Source of the DNA: Fragilariopsis cylindrus CCMP1102
Taxonomy: Eukaryota; Bacillariophyta; Bacillariophyceae; Bacillariales; Bacillariaceae
Direction of reading: 5' to 3'
Assembly: GCA_900095095.1 (NCBI GenBank)
Contig: FMBT01000204.1
Span: 1-20,569 of the forward strand
Length of the DNA stretch: 20,569 nucleotides
Positions 18,071-20,569 of the stretch are shown one piece after another (within the stretch, counting starts at the first letter, position 1; every line of letters begins with the position of its first letter). A program made the translations under genes and the position numbers. The notes beneath the pieces were generated by a model, which searched no databases, had not been told where the DNA came from, and worked only from the letters and a program-made list of their open reading frames with translations.

Positions 18071-19092
18071 TAGACAATCCCTGGGGGATAGAACCTGAAG
18101 AAGAAGAAGATGAAGTAGAAATACTTGAACAGCACTACGAGTCACAACAAAAGGAGGAGAAGGAAAAGGATCATCGTCGTCGTCAACAGCAGGAGAAGGA
18201 AGACCAGCAGCAGAAACAACAAGTGGTTGTTCCACCACCTTCGCCGGAAGACATTAACGTTAATGATATCTTTGCTTCCTTACAACGGCAACAACAGGCG
18301 GTGGCGGCGGCGAATGATATAGCAGCATCCGCGGATGAGGAGGAGGAAAATACGAAATCGACTACTACCACGACCACTACTGACGATGATAAAATAGTGC
18401 CGACCATGGTTAAGAGAGAGGGTGTGGCTAGTAAACAAATTTCTCCACGTGATTTTCGTGTGGCTGCCGCATCCAATGACTATGCTACATTACAAGAATA
18501 TTTAAAGCTTGTTCCGGAACATATTAATCGACAAGATAAATTTGGTTGGACTGCCTTACATTTAGCCACCCGATCCGGTCATGAAAACATTGTCCGTCTA
18601 TTACTACAAAGTAAATACCATGGTGATGTTACTATTCTATCGAATAGTGAAGAAACAGCATTCGATGTTGCAAATGATAAATTTGGTATCGATCATCCAA
18701 TTACACAAATATTTATTGAATTAGGTTTATACCCTGACAACTATTACGAAGAAGATTATGACGATGACGACGATGATGAATTAAACGATGTTAAAGAATT
18801 TGTCAATGAGGAAATAGAAGCGCAAAAAGCTGAGAATGAACGTATTGCCAAACAAAAACGACTGGAGGAAGAAGAAGCTAGAATTTCCAAAGAACAGAAA
18901 ATTGCTAGAATAGCAGAAACAGAAAAACAAATCAAAGATGAAAAACTACGTAAACTTTTCGAACAACCAATTATTGAAGACGACGACGATGATCATTATA
19001 ACAACGAAGACGATGGCGGTAGCATTCATGAGGATCTAATAAAACTAAAAAGAAGTCGTCTGGATGCAGTTCTCGGTCGAGATGAGTTATAA
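17971..19092 (+). CDS. Ankyrin-repeat C-terminal part of the SNARE gene
   Basis: The frame is open from about 17920 (EDEEEEKQKRDGDDEG) to TAA at 19090-19092 and overlaps the previous frame by 100 nt. One base missing near 17919 would join them into about 831 residues. Two copies of DNPWGI(D/E)PEEE lie at the start, followed by a Gln/Glu-rich segment and a helix (NVNDIFASLQRQQQAV). Ankyrin repeats span about 18441-18740, with INRQDKFGWTALHLATRSGH as the clearest unit, followed by a degenerate repeat. A Lys/Glu coiled coil and an acidic patch end the protein. AATAAA at 19092-19097 and 19102-19107 are candidate polyadenylation signals. The joined protein would place the ankyrin part after the SNARE anchor, which is unusual. 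Two overlapping separate genes is the less likely alternative. Confidence 0.75.
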   Translation: MQDKEEEEDRVSDNPWGIDPEEEIEEEEEKVQVVDNPWGIEPEEEEDEVEILEQHYESQQKEEKEKDHRRRQQQEKEDQQQKQQVVVPPPSPEDINVNDIFASLQRQQQAVAAANDIAASADEEEENTKSTTTTTTTDDDKIVPTMVKREGVASKQISPRDFRVAAASNDYATLQEYLKLVPEHINRQDKFGWTALHLATRSGHENIVRLLLQSKYHGDVTILSNSEETAFDVANDKFGIDHPITQIFIELGLYPDNYYEEDYDDDDDDELNDVKEFVNEEIEAQKAENERIAKQKRLEEEEARISKEQKIARIAETEKQIKDEKLRKLFEQPIIEDDDDDHYNNEDDGGSIHEDLIKLKRSRLDAVLGRDEL

Positions 19093-19360
19093 ATAAAAAT
19101 AAATAAAGTAAACGTTGTAGTATTATATACGCAACGTGCGAAAACAGTATATTACTAGCTAGTATACACAGATTTTTTTTTAGACACATAAAAAAGACTT
19201 AGTATTACATTTTGAAAAACTTAATATACAAGAAACTGGTAGCTGCGTTAAACTTAGCTTGTTTGTTTCGATACATAAAAAAAATGCCCCGCGACAGAGA
19301 AGCAAAGTACGTATTTTGCATTGCGTTGTAAAAGCACCAATAAATAATTCGACACGAAAA

Positions 19361-20353
19361 CTAGCTCCTAACTTTCTGGAAGTGTGATGATCGGTGAACA
19401 TGCGTCGATTCAGATTTATTCTTTAAGATCTTTTTTCGTTTATCCCATTGAAAACCTTCCACCATTTTACCAGCAATTAATTTTCGTGCTGATTGACATT
19501 GGACCACAATCGCATTATCACGCATATCATTAGCATGATTTGGATCTAAAGTTTTATTAGCATCACTTCTCCAGATCACCCAGCGTGGACATTGTAATAC
19601 TGGTTTGTATGATTTCAGTGCCTCCTTGTACGTACATGATAGACAACAGGGTGGTTGGACGAAACCAAGTCTTGCAAAGAAACATGTCTCAACGAAAAGT
19701 TCTGATATTGCATCTTCTGACAGGCAATTCGATATATCTTTCGGATAAACAATAGTGGGTGCATTCACTCCATTAACAACCCTATGGGTTGCAGTTGCCA
19801 GGGGTTGTCTGCTATTGTTACTATTGACGTCGACATGGGCATGACTAGTATTCGTGTTGTAGGTGGTGGTAGCAGCAGCAGATGGCGTTGCAGTCATAAT
19901 GGTGGACGTTATCATGTCTCTCCACGATGTTTGTTGTTTACTCATCTTTTTCTTTTCTTCCGTTGCATCTAATTCTTTTTCTAATTCCTTCAAAGCATAA
20001 TTACCACTTTCTCCTATACAATCTGATGTATCGAAAGTTGATAAAAATGCAATATATTTTTGATATTCATTTTGAGTCAACCATTTTTTCGAAACAAATA
20101 TTTCTAATCTTTCTTCCAAGATTTCTATTCTATCACCTGTATTAGTTATATCAAAATTCTTCCTGGTGCTTCTATTACTACCTTTTAAATTTCGGATAAC
20201 ATCAAATACGCTAACACCATTCTCGTTCCCAATACGACAACCACCATCATCATCATCACTTTCCGGAACGCAATCGATCGCTCGCATCAACGGTTCAATT
20301 GCAGAACACGAATCAACACAATCCGCCATTTTTTCTCGTGCTTGATATTGCAT
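19361..20353 (-). CDS. Conserved-looking protein of unknown function with a Cys/Trp-rich C-terminal domain
   Basis: Intact frame of 330 codons from the ATG at 20353 (a second ATG is at codon 9). The first 30 residues contain several cysteines, followed by an acidic patch. Residues 74-110 look helical (RIEILEERLEIFVSKKWL), and a low-complexity Thr/Asn segment spans 150-185. Residues about 208-312 form what looks like a compact domain: ETCFFARLGFVQPPCCLSC, then LQCPRWVIWRSDANKTLDP, NAIVVQCQSARKLIAG and FQWDKRKKIL. The Cys pattern (C224, C236, C237, C240, C255, C286) could bind metal, but no named family is recognised. There is no signal peptide or membrane segment. It converges with the SNARE gene across 268 nt. 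Confidence 0.8.
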   Translation of the reverse strand: MQYQAREKMADCVDSCSAIEPLMRAIDCVPESDDDDGGCRIGNENGVSVFDVIRNLKGSNRSTRKNFDITNTGDRIEILEERLEIFVSKKWLTQNEYQKYIAFLSTFDTSDCIGESGNYALKELEKELDATEEKKKMSKQQTSWRDMITSTIMTATPSAAATTTYNTNTSHAHVDVNSNNSRQPLATATHRVVNGVNAPTIVYPKDISNCLSEDAISELFVETCFFARLGFVQPPCCLSCTYKEALKSYKPVLQCPRWVIWRSDANKTLDPNHANDMRDNAIVVQCQSARKLIAGKMVEGFQWDKRKKILKNKSESTHVHRSSHFQKVRS

Positions 20354-20569
20354 CTTTCTACGGACACTAGATTATAAACTGCTGTACAGACTTCTCTTCT
20401 GTTATTACTTGATACCAGATATAATATTGGTTTTAGCCTTAGTATTTGCTCATTCACCTACTTTTCATTCCAGACTTCAGACGAAAGATGATGTTTTTTC
20501 TTGAAAACGGTTTGTCGGTATGTTTGAATGTTGTGAGAGGAATCAGGCACGACAGGCTTTCAGCTAAAA
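20354..20569. other. 5' flank of the 330-residue gene
   Basis: Presumably holds its promoter and 5' UTR. No other feature was seen before the window edge. Confidence 0.4.

Overview
The window looks like nuclear DNA of a diatom or a close stramenopile relative. The signs are short GT-AG introns (112 to 198 nt), proteins full of Asn/Asp/Glu/Gln runs encoded by trinucleotide microsatellites, a DUF6824 domain, an HSF-type DNA-binding domain, a leucine-rich-repeat tail of the diatom type, and an N-terminus resembling a diatom plastid bipartite signal with Phe at +1. The species cannot be named from the sequence alone. No tRNA, rRNA or CRISPR was seen.

Layout. 1-70 is the 5' end of a minus-strand gene cut by the window edge. 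71-674 is non-coding and holds copy A of a dispersed repeat (G-run plus hairpin). 675-1214 holds minus-strand exon-like sequence with a canonical 112-nt intron. 1666-2208 (minus) is an intact secreted protein made of two nearly identical Cys-bearing repeats. 2209-3370 is non-coding and holds a MITE-like inverted repeat and copy B of the dispersed repeat. 3371-5538 (plus) is a DUF819 membrane permease, probably plastid-targeted, with one intron and several frame breaks. 6589-8011 (plus) is an intact three-exon secreted protein with a weak dirigent-like feature. 8012-10373 is poor in genes and holds coding remnants, including the degenerate tail of a leucine-rich-repeat gene (9431-9666, minus).

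10374-14708 (plus) is the most striking locus. A run of six C2HC zinc fingers, interrupted by frame breaks, leads directly into an intact 831-codon frame carrying DUF6824, a complete eight-cysteine CXXC zinc finger and a diverged HSF-type DNA-binding domain. It reads as one gene for a very large DNA-binding regulator. 14709-16597 is mostly non-coding. 16598-19092 (plus) encodes a USE1-like SNARE with its transmembrane anchor, then, across a single frame break, a long acidic segment and ankyrin repeats. 19361-20353 (minus) is an intact gene with an unrecognised Cys/Trp-rich C-terminal domain, convergent with the SNARE gene.

Most frame breaks in the DUF819, zinc-finger and SNARE genes are repaired by adding a single base, and several lie in A or G runs or microsatellites. 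This suggests indel errors in the assembly rather than independent gene death, although true decay cannot be excluded. The genes are not an operon and no shared pathway is evident.
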